DNA of 64,000 nucleotides from Apteryx mantelli. Taxonomy: Eukaryota > Chordata > Aves > Apterygiformes > Apterygidae. Position numbers and translations under genes: made by a program. Every line of letters begins with the position of its first letter. The stretch's first letter is position 1. The DNA lies in the NCBI RefSeq assembly GCF_036417845.1, contig NC_090020.1, positions 46,112,425-46,176,424 on the forward strand, in the 5' to 3' direction. Below, piece by piece: positions 1 through 13,100 of the stretch. The notes beneath the pieces were generated by a model. It was given only the letters and a program-made list of their open reading frames with translations, was not told the origin of the DNA and did no database searches.

Positions 1-3000
1 CATTCTGTTAATGACTTCTGAGATCTGTGACTACCGTTATGACAAATCATGCTACTTGTTTCTGAAAGCCATTTTCAAGTTAACATTATTCCAGTTTGGT
101 TTTCATCATTTCTGGAAGACTTTCTTTTTTATAAGATGCCTTATAACTATTTTCCTCCTAATTACTTTAAGAACCAGATCATTTCAGAGGCATACATGTA
201 GAGATGCATAAATTAATTCTTCAGTGCATTAAGCTCTGCAGCAATGCCTGTAAACGTCATCTAAAAGAGAACCACCAATTTGGGAAAAGGAGTGAGGGGG
301 AAGGAGCTGGGATGTTCTTCCTAACATTTTCTGATTCATAGACATTTTAATTCTTTATCTCAAGAGGCAAAGAGAAATTCTAGCTCAGCTTTGTGGTATT
401 AATTTATGTATTAGCAAGAGGAATTCCTCAGACTTTTTTTTTTGTAATGATGAACAGGAAAAAAATTTTTAAAAAATCAGATCTCTTGCTGTTTGCTGGC
501 TTAAAACTGCCTAAACTAAGACAGGTAGCCTCCCAAGGCTCCCTGTATGTCCATTGGAGAGAGAGAAGCTGCTCTGAAGCACTCCTGGGTGCAACCCCTT
601 TCTCTCCATTGTTTCCCTAGGTAGCCTAGAGAGAGGATCTGCTTCATTTAGACATCTATATTTGGTGCCTAATTTAAGGAGTGCACTCCTCTCTGCTGCC
701 CTCCAAAGGCTGAGACTATTTTTGTAGTCCACTGGGTGGTTAAAGGCTGCTTCTGCTATAGCTGCACATCTCTCCGGGCTACCAGGAATGCATCATTCTG
801 AATGGTCTGTGCTTTGCATGTTTTTGTGATTGGTTTTAGTAAGTGGTACCACCGGTACCACTTAGCTTTATACATAAAGTTAGTGTAACATTAGCCAGAA
901 TAAAAACAGATCGAAGATGGTTGTAATAAGGTGTGCCTATTTAAAATAAGAGCACTTAAAATAGCTTTAAAACAAACAAAAAAATCTTATTTTGGGGGGC
1001 TTTTCTTGTTTTAAGCCTATATTTCCACTTCTCAGGAAAGGAAATTTGAGATTAAAAATGTTGCTTTATCTTGTCCAGAGCTGATCATAGTTGAAAGGTG
1101 CTTAAGTCCATGTTCATAAACTTCCTTTTTATCTACTGCTCAATATAAAAATTCAATAGTTAGTTTAGAAGTCAGTTTTTCCCTCTGCAGTCCATGGATT
1201 TTTACTTCAACCATTCACCACCTCCTGCCATCCAAGAGGAAAGTAAAAGGCTGTGACAGTGGTTGCTGTGAGGAAATACCAAGAAGGTTACGAAAAAAAA
1301 AAATCTGTGAATGAACAGCAGTACAATTTCTCCCTGGTACAATGCAGTTTAGAAACACGTTATGGAATATAAAAAACATGAGTGAATACAAGGGCATCCC
1401 ACACACTGGTTTGTGTCTCTGAACGTAGAATCCAGTGAGAGATGTATGTATATATAATGATTCACAAAGATGTATATCAAATGTAACAGTAATCTTTAAC
1501 AAATACATACTAATTTCTCACTTTCTTATTTTGTATATGACTGTATTGTCCTGTTTGTTATACCTGCGCTCATTTTTGCTGGTTATATGTGGAAGTACTT
1601 TCCTGCTTAAAATGAAATAATGATTTTTTTTAATAGAGTGTATATCAATATGAATTTTTTATTGTTTTTTAGGGGTCTTTGTCATTGGTGTGGTTGCTTT
1701 TTAAAAAAAGAAGTTGGATAAATTGTTCTTATATTTGTAATGAAACAAACAAAAAAAAGAACCAAATTCAGCCATGCATTAACTGTACTGATTTCAGTCT
1801 GTTCATCCTTAGTTTATTTTGACATATTGTGTCCAGGTTGGTAATTCATTGTGTATTTACGTACTTGACAAATAAGTCTCTGCAGGTCTAGAAGAGATAT
1901 CATACTGTCCTTATCTGAAACAGTTCTGTAAAGAGCACAGTCAAGAAAAGGAAGAAATCATCGTGATAAAGCTTGTAAAATGTTTTTGCTGCAAGCACTG
2001 AGAATAAAAGATTAACTCTACACACCTGTATTTCACAGGAAAGAGATATGTCTGTAAAAGAGGCAAAAAGTTAAATGCTTTTTATTAACCCTTTGGCTAT
2101 CATAATGTTTCTGAGCACTCAGACACGAATAGGGTGAGAGTATTTTTGAAAGCAGGACTGATCTTTCAGGAAAAATGGAAAATGTAAGATAGTGGTGACG
2201 GGGGTATATTATTTGCTTTTCACTGACCTCTGACATTCCAATTTACCTTCCCTAACCATCCTTCCACTACACTCTACAGTGCATCAGTTGTCAATGTTGC
2301 ATTTACTTAATTCTGTGAAAATGCATTCAGGAGTTTTGGGTGGGTATATTTTTTTCAGAAATAATAAAACTACTGAGTTGGTGCTTCAGGGACAAAATAT
2401 GCCTTTACTCTTTATAGGTGGTGTCGAGGAATGAGAATTTTTGGCCTGTTTTCTCAGCTTTTCTCTGCTGTTCCCTGAGGTCTTTCTCTTCCCATTTCTG
2501 GAAATGGCTTGAGGTGTGGGATGGGTGTGACAGGTGCTGCCTCAGATTTTCTGTATAACGTTATGCTAGAGTTTTCACCAAGAAAATAATGTTGTAACAG
2601 CACTGTTCCAGCTGAGCGATACGTTAAAATGTCAGATCAAGGTGCTTGGTCCACTGAGTGGTAGCTGTATTTTAGTCAGCAAATTCTTTACAAGGAACAT
2701 AGTTAAAATTGCTCTTTCCATTAAAAATCGCAGCTCAGGATGTGGGCAAGGGATAGGCTAGACCTCTTCATCTTAGAAAAGGGCTGCAGGGGGGAAGGGA
2801 TACAAGGGAGCCATCAGGTGCCTCTCCCACCACCAGAGCTAGTGAGCACCAGGTGCAGCTAGCAAAAGCCAGTTCAAAGCAAACAAAAGGAGGAAATCCT
2901 TGTCGGAGGGACACTATGGATACATAAGGTTTACGTGGGTTCAGGAAGAGGCTGAACAAGTACTTGAAAGTGAGATCCGTTGGCGGTCACAGCACAGACC

Positions 3001-3765
3001 AACCCTGTCAGGTGGAGTTGCCCTGAACTGCAAATGTTCAAACAGAGTATTAGGGAGCAGGATCACATAGGCTTGTTCTGTCTGTGCTCTTCCCGGGCGT
3101 GCCCAGGGGCACCATAGCTCGCTTGCTGGTGGTTTCTTCCTGGAGGCGGTAGGGATGGGTTTAAACACTTTCACGGTCCAGCATCCTGCTGAGCTAATGC
3201 ACAGACATAGACATTGCTACTAGCACCACCATTTAAAAAGAGAAGAGCTGTTTGCCTATTTCTGCCCAAAACAGCTGTAGGCACTGCTCTTAAAGAGCCC
3301 AGGCTGGCGTGGAGAGTGACGCCAAGGGGGAACCCGAGACAAGTGCTGGAAATTGAGAGGAGGGGAGATTTTGGCCCAGCTTACTGCTTCCCGCTAATTA
3401 GCTCTAGCTGGGTCCTTGCTTAGTCTGTTGGTTTGCTTACTCCCCCTCTGAAATACCTAATTAGCCCCAGCAGAGAGAATGGACCCCACTGCTGGTCACT
3501 GCACACCAGGCATTTGAAAGTTAGGCATTATGGTGCCTAACATGTAGCCACCTAAGCACTTTTTTTGATTCTAAAATGGAGGACTTCACGAGCATTTGTG
3601 GCTGCAAAACTGGCCTGAACAATTTGCCTAAGATCAAAGAAAATAAATGACAAAAAGGAAACTCTTAGATTAAAAAAAATAGTTTTATAATTTTATTTTT
3701 GTGATCCTTTAAAGTCAGATTTACCCATTCTACAGACAGGGGACAGCTCTCTAAGCTGGCAGCCT
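1..3765. other. Noncoding AT-rich DNA left of the CpG island
   Basis: No reading frame here resembles a known protein, and none is joined by convincing splice sites. The sequence is ordinary CpG-poor AT-rich DNA with short A and T runs. A perfect inverted repeat sits at 840-864. Around 3,470-3,560 there are phrases such as 'gtgcctaac' and 'cacctaagcac' that may be a very old interspersed repeat, but I cannot assign a family. A C11-type run lies just before the CpG island at about 3,766-3,777. Confidence 0.6.
840..864. repeat. Perfect 11-bp inverted repeat with 3-nt spacer
   Basis: The arm TAAGTGGTACC at 840-850 is followed by the spacer ACC and the exact reverse complement GGTACCACTTA at 854-864. 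The arms contain nested KpnI-like GGTACC palindromes. It could be a small cruciform or a dimeric transcription-factor site, or could arise by chance. No function can be assigned from sequence alone. Confidence 0.6.
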
Positions 3766-3862
3766 CCCCCCCCCCCCTTAGCCCTCTTCCTACGCGGCCG
3801 TTGGCCCTCGTTGGCTGTTGCGGCGCGCGCCGGGGCGCGGCAGGTGCGGCCGTTGGGGCGGG

Positions 3863-3870
3863 TGACGTCA
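3863..3870. promoter_or_regulatory. Consensus CRE (TGACGTCA)
   Basis: The palindromic octamer TGACGTCA is present without mismatch inside the CpG island, immediately 3' of a GC box. A half-site-like CGTCA follows at about 3,873-3,877. CREB/ATF-family proteins bind this sequence in many CpG-island promoters. The position, about 85 bp upstream of the splice donor, fits a core-promoter location. Occupancy is an inference. Confidence 0.65.
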
Positions 3871-3951
3871 GCCGTCACGGCGAGCCGCACCGCGGGCAGC
3901 GGCCGGCGGCTGGCGGCCGGGGCGCCCTCGGAGGCGGGGCGGCTGCACCCT
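3871..3951 (+). other. Putative noncoding first exon of unidentified transcript
   Basis: The CpG-island sequence ends in CACCCT followed by GTAAGT at 3,952-3,957, a near-perfect U2-type donor, so transcripts starting in the island would splice here. There is no ATG in the island on the plus strand. The open frames across it begin only at non-ATG codons, so this would be a 5' UTR or lncRNA exon. The left end (start site) is a guess. I could not identify a partner exon. A possible acceptor (ctgttttcag) lies near 5,630-5,639, followed by an A-rich stretch, but no donor or protein family confirms it. In mammals PJA2 is the neighbour beyond the FER 3' end, but no PJA2-like coding sequence was seen here. 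Confidence 0.4.
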
Positions 3952-3986
3952 GTAAGTCCGTTGGGAAAGCGTTTGTGTTTTTTTTC

Positions 3987-4008
3987 GTTTGTTTGTTTGT
4001 TTGTTTTT
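3987..4008. repeat. (GTTT)n microsatellite
   Basis: Five GTTT units in a row run into a short T tract, directly downstream of the CpG-island splice donor. This is a simple-sequence repeat in what would be the first intron. Confidence 0.85.
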
Positions 4009-5801
4009 GGTAGAAGTTCTTCAGTGTTTTGAATCCTATCGGGAGTTATCTCTTTTCTTTGGGGGGCGCAGGGGGGAAGGTTTTTTCTCAAGTTATCTAT
4101 GCTTCAGTGTTGTTTGGTGGTGCTCCTTAGCTCTTGGACAAGTGCATGTAACTTAGTACGCGGTAAAGCTATTATTTCCTTGTTTGTAAGTTGTTTGTAA
4201 AATAATGGCTGGTAATAAGGCATGCTTTTAAGTAATGACATTTTGAGAGGGGAGGAGAGAGATGCTGAAGGGATGTATATTCTGTAAAGATACTTTGGAG
4301 CACGTGCACCAAAGGTAATTAATTGGGGAGGTGTAATGTGATAAGGGTAAAATTAAATATAGTTTTGAATTTTAGAAATCTAAAACCTTGTGTAAGAAGT
4401 GTTATGTTTCTGGTTTCTGCTGTATGACTTATTTCTGTCTTGCACTGGTAGACCAGAGGAGGGAAGCCCTGTTGAGTATCCTACAGGTGAAGAAAGTGGA
4501 AATAAAGCATTGGAACTACAGGGATTTTTTTTTTCTCTCTCTTTGGCAAACTATAAAATTTGAGATGATGGGGTTTTATGTGGGGTTAAATTAAGGTAAC
4601 AGGTGATTTCAGAGGGGTAGGAGTAAACCTAAATATTGTTCATTTCAGGCCCCCCCCCCCCCAGCTTCAAAGCCTAGCACACAAAAACAAAAGCCTTTGC
4701 TGAGCAGCCTCTTGTGCTTAGGCATCCGAGGCCAACAAGCTCTGGGAAACTTCTGGGAAATGATTTAAGCCCCTGGAAACTGGGAGTAGAATATGTCAGT
4801 AACAAAAATATCATACCTGAAAATAGCAACGAATCTTAGGGCCTGCCCTCTTGAATGACATCTAATATGGAAAAACTTCCCTTTTGTGGTCAATACTCTA
4901 TTCTCAATGTTTCTGTTGCATTTCACTAATTTATTAATAGAAAACTATTAGTAGAGATCATCCAGGGCAAATTATAGCGTAAAACCCTTGAAAACATAAT
5001 AAAGACTTTAAAAAATATCAGTGGACCACAAATAAATTCTGGCTATTGTTTGCTTCCCCAACACATGCGTGCACACATATAAACATATGTTAGCATTAGT
5101 GGATTTTATACTGAAATAACAAAATGTTTAACCTTCTTTAAATGGAAATACAATTCAAGTGACTTGCTGAGTTCAAGCAGTTCCATGTTGTTACGTAATT
5201 ATAAAATGCTATGCTTTTAAATAACAAAAGAAGCCTAGAAGCCTTGATATTTTTTCCAATTGTGGTTTTATAACAGGTGCTTGAAAATGAATTCTTCTCC
5301 TCTTGCGAGACTGAAGTTACTACTTAATGCTATTGTCTATCATTAATTTAGCTTAAAAAAACCTTTTTCTGCTATAATTACAGAGTCTTTAACCTGTTCA
5401 ATTAATCTCCAAGGACAGAATAAGTTATTGCTATTTTAAAAAAGTCCACTTCTGTTTTAATTAAAAAGTTGCTGTGGTTGTGCTAGAAATTACTTCAAAT
5501 GTTCTGTTAAGCATGAAATTTATTTAATGGAACCCACTAGAAAATTATGTGAATAACTTTAAAAAAGACAAGTTTTTCTTTTTTAAAAGCTTTGTTGAGA
5601 ACTTGAACCTCATCTGTTTCTTCTTTTTGCTGTTTTCAGTATGTACCTCGTAGATGTTCTAACACAAGAAAGGAAAGAAAGAATTGAAGAAGAGAAAGCT
5701 TTATTGTATTTTCTTTCTTTTAACCTCATGTCATCACCAGCTGGGAATCCTTCCTTTTTTTTTTTAATTTAGTTTGCAGAGGACACTAGGTCTTCTCTCT
5801 C

Positions 5802-5819
5802 TTTTTTTTTTTTTTTTTT
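5802..5819. repeat. Poly-T run
   Basis: About 18 consecutive T residues follow a CT-rich tract. The run could be a reverse-oriented poly-A remnant, but no retroposon body is recognisable beside it. Confidence 0.85.
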
Positions 5820-7078
5820 CTTTTAAGGAGGTACTTCAGCAAAATATCTAAGTTTTAGGACACTGCTTATTTACAAAAGGCAGCAAAGCCTTATTTTTCA
5901 GAAAAGGGTTAGTAGTAAACACTGCAGAGGTATCCCCACCCAGGCCTCTGAGGAAAGCTCAGGAATGACAGCTCTTTTGCCTCATAAATCAAACTCCTTA
6001 GCAGCTACTGCAGCACTTTATTCCCACTGTGAGAGTCTTCTGATCCAAATTTGCTCAGTGCAATGACATGAACTGTCAGACAAACCTATACTCCAACCCA
6101 GACAGTGTCTGTGTCATTGCAGTAATGAATCCAGAGCATAATGTCTTAGCTCTTCTCTTGTCTTCCTGCCTCATTGCTCCTGCCAATACTTCACCTGATC
6201 CCTGGGTGTTTGGCAGCTCCCAGTAGTCTCCTGGACCCTTATAAATTCCAGGAAAGCATCCTCTGTGCATGAGAGGGCAAGGGAAAATCTGTGCTGTATG
6301 TACAGTGCAGCTTGGGAAGCATTAAATTTCTTATTGTGATCTTGCAAATTATAGGTACTTATGTCTTTATTTTTGGTTTGTGAACCCTCATGTGAAAGCT
6401 CTTACTCTTCTGTCTTATCAGAAGTTAGCATGTTACTACTGGAAAGATCAGTGGGATGTGTAATCCATTAATAAAGCACACTTCTGAGATACTGTTATTC
6501 CAGTTTTAGGTAAAAGAGAACTGAGTCACTGGAGAAACCTGAAACCCATCTACTGAGTTGGTTACAGAATCGGAATTAAAATATCTTGGCCTTCGTTCTT
6601 TCAAGTGTTGCTGGGCCTTTCATCTGTGCCTTTTCTTCTTTCCATAATGCCATAAATTTTCTCGTCTTTGTGTTTCATGTTGTTACGGAGTTCTTTGTCT
6701 TGAAGGTGTGTAACTGCAGTTTTGTCCCTTCACTTACTACCTCTCCTTCCTCCAGGTCCTCTTGTTTTCCAGCCTGAATCAATTCATTCATTACTTTTTT
6801 GGGAGCTAGGTTTACCACAATCAAAGACACTTCTTATACAACTCCCTGTACATTTTGGGCTGCAGTTGTACACACTAATAATAATGGCACATCTTGACTG
6901 ACAGAAAAAACAAAATGCTTGACAACCTGAAGTAAAACAATTAACTCTTAAGTGGATCTGCATTTCATCCTGCCCAGACTGTGCCCCAGAAAGGAATCTT
7001 GCTAGATCATATTTTTCTACATTTTATTTTACAGACTGGAGCTGCTCTTGTTGAAAAGGTCCTGGCCTGCTTTGTGGC

Positions 7079-7101
7079 TTTTTTTTTTTTTTTTTTTTTT
7101 T
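7079..7101. repeat. Poly-T run (23 nt)
   Basis: Uninterrupted T run, one of the longest homopolymers in the window. No flanking SINE or LINE body is recognised. Confidence 0.9.
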
Positions 7102-10100
7102 GTGGTAAGAGACCAAAAAGCAAAAATTGAGTGATATCACTTGAAGGATAGCCTTTGGTTTTTTGAGACTACATTTCATTTGGTCGATGAGCAGGTATTG
7201 AACAGGTTGCAAGTCAAAATGCTAGCTTTTACACTGCTTACAATTCTCTCTCCATCCTCTCTAATGTTCTCTGCTCATGGCAGTTGTAATTAGTATGGAA
7301 TAAACCTGCAATCCTGCAAGTGTATTGCCTAGGGATTTTTAACTTCAAAACAATGCAACATTGAAATAATAAGAACTAGAATAGTACGTTTTCTGTTTGA
7401 AACTTGTATGACTGATCAGCCTCAGTATAGCTTGTTCCATTAATATGTTAGTCTCAAATGATATGTCTTCCTCTAAGCGTCTCTGGACATGCCAATAAAT
7501 ACTAAAACTGTATCTGATGGTATTTGCTGGAAGACATTTTGATCAAGTGCACAAAATATGTGTCCTTCAAAACACTAAAAAGATGCAAAAAAAGAGCAAT
7601 TGAATTATTTGATGCAGCAAGTTCCTAAACTGATGTGGCAAACCCTAGACTACAGACAGTACCTGAAATCCTAATTCAGCATGTAAAATACCTATCACTG
7701 GCTGATGTAAATGCAGCAAAGAGGCTGTTTTACTATTCCTTTACCATCCAGGATCAATGGAAAACAAAAGCAGAAGACATCCATTGTAGTCAGAGAAACA
7801 AGCAAAACTTTATTAGGAGCAGAAAAAGTGTGCAGGAATGATTTCTGTAGACATCCTGTACAATGCATCTGTAATGTATTTGGATCAAACAATAGTATAA
7901 GGAGACAGCCCTGAAAAACATCCATATTCTGTAAGTCTGCAGGTCTTGCCCTCAGACAAATGGATGTTTATGTATCTCCTATCTTAGCTATACCTCTTGA
8001 ATGTGCAGCTTTTAAAATAAGACATTGACCTCTAATGTAAGTGGATGATGCTGTTCTTGATGCTTTTCTCCTGCAGTAGCAGTAGTTGCAGTGATGTAGG
8101 TAGAGGTAGGACAGCAAAGATTCACAGAAACTGCCAGTGCTACAAGTCCTTGCAAAGTACAGCTTTACTTCAAAGTGGTATTTGAGCCATTGAAAAGCTA
8201 GTATCATGGTATTAAGCATATATAGTATTTAATATTGGCTAAAGTCAAGAAGCTGTGGTTCTAGACATAGTTGAAGACATGCTGTGGTTTTGGACACACG
8301 CTCTACCTCTTCCAGCCTAATACTGCTTTCCTTGTCTCCTCTTTTCTTACTGCTTTGCCATACCCAAAGCAAGAACTTTTTTTCTTAGTTAGCTAGCAGG
8401 TCAGTACGCTTTCCTGCCTTCCTTCTTTATTTTGCACTTTAAAATCTTGTTCCTAAATCCTCCATAGGATTGCTCACTGAGTTGCAGAACTAAAATTTAA
8501 GCTGGCTGTAAGTATATTTGGAATAGAATGCCTCTGTTTATGCAGGAAACATTCAGCAGAGAAATTTGTTTTTAATCAGAAATTGTGCTGCGGTTGGTTG
8601 GACATATTGCCTTGATTCACTTGGTAAGACAGGTGATGGGTTTGGCCAGTGAACTCCTGTATATTTCTGGAAAAGGATTGCTGCGTTTATGTGCAATATT
8701 CAGCTGTGCGCAGAATAAGGGATGCGCTAGCTGTCAGGGAGATCCCTTCCTGAAAGGGGAAGGTGGTTTTTGGAACATTGTATTGATAACAAGGGATTGT
8801 GCTTCTTGTTGGTTTGTTTTGTTTTTCAATCAGTTTTGTTTAGGAAGAGAAAAGCAACATCTCTTATCTGTTCTGTCACTGTTAGAAGGTGTGAATTTGG
8901 AAATGCACAGCTAGAGAAGAGAATGTGGGCAAGAGAAGAGAACCAGGCAAGTAGCTCTGTCAACCAGAATGCAAATAACTTGCTGAGCAAAATATTTGCA
9001 TGGTTAATTTGAAGAAGTGAGGAGGAGAGAACTGAAGTGTTCCAGGCAGCCAGAGTTACCTTCTATTGAGGATGCTGCAAGAGCAGGGAGGGATGAACTG
9101 TCTTCTAAAAAAACACATAGAAGGCTATGGAGAAAAGTTGGGGATGATTTAACAGGAGCAAGGGATGTTTTTCCTGGCTTCAAATACAGCAAAACCTCAT
9201 AACAGCTTTATTCCAGCATCACATAAAATAGACCTTTAATAGATCAATTAAATTGTAGTTATTGTAACATCACCAACTTAAGGCCTGTACTTCTTCGTGG
9301 AAATATTTTTTCATGCTCTTACAAGGATCATCCCAAAGAACTAAACAAGAATTGGGCAAAAGTAGTTTCAACCTACTTGTATTATGCATTTGACAATTTT
9401 TGTATGTAGTTGTCTTTGCTTCTTCTAATGTATGGAATGTTGTTTTCTTCCTATTAAAATACCTAGAGCTGATGTCCCATTATTCTGGATATTGTATGGC
9501 TATGTGCAGACATAGCCTTCTAAATGAGAATGGTGGTGGATTAAAAAAAAGCTGTTGAGGGTCCCAGGCAGAATGCTAAAATGGGACAAGGTGATGTGGA
9601 ACCACCCCCCCCCCCCCAATACTCCCATCTGTTAGCAGCAGGCAAGTTGCAAGTTCTTTTCTGTAACAGGAGAAAGATTACTGTTCGCTTCTAAGTGCAT
9701 CATTGCAATTCACCAGGGATTGGAGAATACCTGAGGGCGCTCTTATTTCACTTCTAGAAACTTAACTAGGCTTCAGCTGATATTTTTTGTTTTCTTCTTC
9801 TGAATTTCAACTTCCTCTCTGCAGGTTTTTTTGGTTTCTTTCCTGGGTTGCGCAGATTCTTCTTAAGGACCTGTTGGGTTGACATACTCTCTGTTCTCTC
9901 TCTGCCTAAGGGTGTCTCGGGGTTTTCTTGAAAGCTGTAGTAAAGCTGTTTTAATTCCAGTGTTCCTGCTGGAGTTTATGGGCCTCTGTATTGTGAGCTG
10001 AATGCCTTCCTTGTAACTTTGACTTTCAGTGGGAGTGTTCAGTTCAGCAGTGACTAATGACACACTGCATGTTTCATAGGCAAATATGCAATTATATGTC

Positions 10101-13100
10101 CTGTTGCCATTCTGTAAGCTTAAAGTTTTCTGCGTTAGTATCTGGAATTCTGACTTTAGAGAGTTCAGTGCCTTGACATATTAAAACAAATGTATTCATG
10201 TGTGTGCATGTACACACATGCGCCTATCTAAACTCCAGTGGTAGTATTCACTCCAATGATAACACTTTTAGCGTATACTTGAAGGCAAAAATGGCAATTA
10301 CAGGAAGTTCCAATTTTATTTCTTTTCCTTTTGTTTTATTCCTTTCTTGTATGCCTGCATGATGCTCACTTGATGTGGCTACCCCTTATGCAAACCTATC
10401 TAGAAGTTTTGTCTCAGTGGCATGGTGCCTGGGCGCAAGCCTTCTTTACAGAGGTTGGGGAGAAAGTACTTTGCAAACCATAGCAAGGGGTCTACTATTG
10501 TAGCTGAACTGCAAGTTTGACTTGTATCAATCAGCTAGGATGATGCTGATAGCTTAGTTATACCTGCATAACGATGACTGCAGTGCAAACTGCTTTTCCT
10601 ACCTTTTTTCCCTCCTGAATTTTGGCAGTTGTTTCCCTCTCTTTTTCTTTTTCCCCTTTTGATCTTTAATTTTCTTCTGCTTCCCCATACTTGTTTGTTT
10701 TCCTGTCTTCAACTTCCACTTTGCTTTCTCCTGGACTAGACTTATTTATTTAGGACTGTGCTCCCTTTTTTTTCCTAATAAATCAGACAAAGGGATTTGG
10801 TATTGTAGAAAATGTGCAGTACATCATTTTGCATTTGGTGTTCTGCACATACAATATTCTCTTTTTCCCAACAGCAGTGAGCAAATCCAGAGCTGTGGTA
10901 GCCCCTCTTCCTCTTCTGCATGGGCTTACGGTGGTTGATCTGGGGATCTGTCTTCTGTGGCTTCCCAAATTGCATGGGGGCACTTCCTCCACTGATGCCC
11001 CGAGCAAGACCATAAGAACAGTGTGGCTTAAATTGGAGACCTGAATGACAAATCTCTTAGGGTATGCTCTTACTTAGTCCTTGCTCCTGTCTCCAACCTA
11101 GTATAAATGCTATCCCTATTATCTCCAAATAGAAAAAGTAATTAACAGGTGTGAATCTAATTGTTCTCTTGAATTAGTGGGAGTTGTCACAGGGGACAAA
11201 ACTAACCTGGCAGGAATTGGGATTAGATATAGCGCAAAATCATCATTGTTGTTTTGAGTTCTGGAGAAATGGACAATATGTTTTTCTAGAACACCTGTGT
11301 TTCTGCACTTTTGCATATTGATATTTAACATAAATCAGCAGTGACTTATGATACTTTGAACATTGAAAGATGGCATTATATGCCAGAACACTTGAATGGT
11401 TTTGCCTTTTTCTGAGTTGGTTGTCAATTCTGGCCATGAATATGGACTGAGTAGAAGCTGGGTGAAAAGAGTCATGTAATACATTACAGGCAACTTATTT
11501 GTATTTTACAATGCAAGAAACTAGAATTTCTCCTCCTCTTTTGAATTCTGTGCTTGTTTTAGTTGTTATGTTGCCTCTTGCACGTTACAGCAAAAGTCCA
11601 ATGAAAACTAGTGCTCCATTTCTGTAGCCAGATTTTTTACAGTCAGAAGGTCGTGATGTTTCAGAAAGACATTTAGGTGTAGCTAATAAAGAAGAACTTG
11701 CAGTACACTAGAGATCAGAGGAGGTTTCATTTGTGTCGGTACCTTTGAAGTGCTGCATATATTTGTAGCAAACCTTTTCCAGTCTTTTGTATGTTTCATA
11801 GTTTTTTCAGAAAATGATGTTCTTTCAAAAACTGGATAGTGGATGCTACCAAATAGGCATATTGCAGTAATCCAGGACCTTGAAATACCATTCCATGTTG
11901 CTGTAATTTGTATGTAATAAGGAGAGGTTGATCGGCCTGTGTGTTTTTTGTTGTTCTTGCTTTACTTTTTGTGCAAGCATACACTTGTGTGTAAAATGCC
12001 ACCATACTGAAACAGCAGTGTTTTGGCACTGGTCTAAAGACCAATAAGGTGAAAGATAGTGAAGGCTTAGCCCTGCTTTATAACATGCTCGTGTTAAGAG
12101 GCATAAACAGGAGGAGGAAGAGTTTGATAAGAAAGAAATGTGGCAGGAGAGAGGTACTTTTTTCTCTTTATTCAGAAGTTATTGCTCCAGTTCTCTTAAC
12201 TGGGCAACAATTGCTGTTAGGAAGTAATAGCCTTCTTGCCCTGCAGCTTCAGGAATTCTGTTTCAGTGATCCTGAAAAACTAACTTTTTAATGTGTATAA
12301 GATCTGTCTTTAATGTGTTGTCATATGAAGTGTGTTGTATACGATATTTTGTTTTCAAAAATTATATGGTGTAAAAGGGAAAAGACTAGTTATTGCAATG
12401 CAAAGGACAGCTGACTGGATGCTTTCAGCTGCTTCTTCATCTGTGTTTTGGTAACCTGTAGAAGGGGAAGCGGGTGGGCTGTAGTTCAGCTTGGCATGTA
12501 GGAAGAAATACTTCAGTTTTGTTATGAAGGAAAAGTAGTTGAGGGCCAGATCTCTATCCTGCTTGCCACTTTAGTTCTGATGCTATAGACCTGGCATAAC
12601 TTAAAAGGAGCAGATGTTCAAGATATCAAAGCCATTTATTCCTACAGTCTGTGCAGTGTGTATATTGCAGAAATGTATTACCTATGTGAAAGCTTTATCT
12701 AGTATGTAACTACTGTTCTCTGGATGCTTGCTATTCGTGATTGACTTTTTAATTACGCTGGATCAAACCCTGTTGAAGTAAACGGGCCAAGGTTGGAGAA
12801 GAGGCTCTTTCTCAGCCGAAAGACAAAACCAGCACAAGAATAAATGAGGATAAATTGGGAAATAGCTAGGAAATTTCTCCTAATCAGAGCAGCAGGTTCA
12901 GAAATGAATTTCCTACATGAACAGTGAGGTGCTCAAAAACAATTATTTTTTAAGGCAGATCTTGATCAGCTTATGAACCAAGCTAATGTTTTGTGCATAT
13001 TGCAGTGGGAAACAAAATTCAGTCAGGAACGCCTTTTGAATTTTATTCTTTGTGTGGTTTTGGTGCCAAGGTTTCAAGAGTGATATGTCCTTTTAAATAG

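Larger units (their letters stand above)
3780..3960 (+). promoter_or_regulatory. CpG island promoter, TATA-less
   Basis: A sharp island of GC-rich, CpG-dense sequence stands in otherwise CpG-poor DNA. It contains GC boxes (GGGGCGG-type words at about 3,855-3,862 and 3,934-3,941), a perfect cAMP-response element at 3,863-3,870, and no TATA box at a suitable distance. A consensus plus-strand splice donor lies at its right edge (3,952). Together these are typical of a vertebrate housekeeping-type promoter with a short first exon. Plus-strand transcription is inferred from the donor, and bidirectional activity is possible. FER points toward this island from the right and ends about 37 kb away, so this is not the FER promoter. 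Confidence 0.75.

Noticed and set aside
3693-4091. A 132-codon open frame on the minus strand across the CpG island, and overlapping plus-strand frames
   Set aside because: High GC removes stop codons and gives long chance frames. The plus frames start at TTG, the composition is Ala/Arg/Gly-rich without any domain, and the splice donor at 3,952 cuts them.
7079-7101. Poly-T run as the tail of a reverse-oriented SINE or processed pseudogene
   Set aside because: Adjacent sequence shows no tRNA-like or 7SL-like box A/B and no recognisable cDNA, and no flanking duplication is evident.
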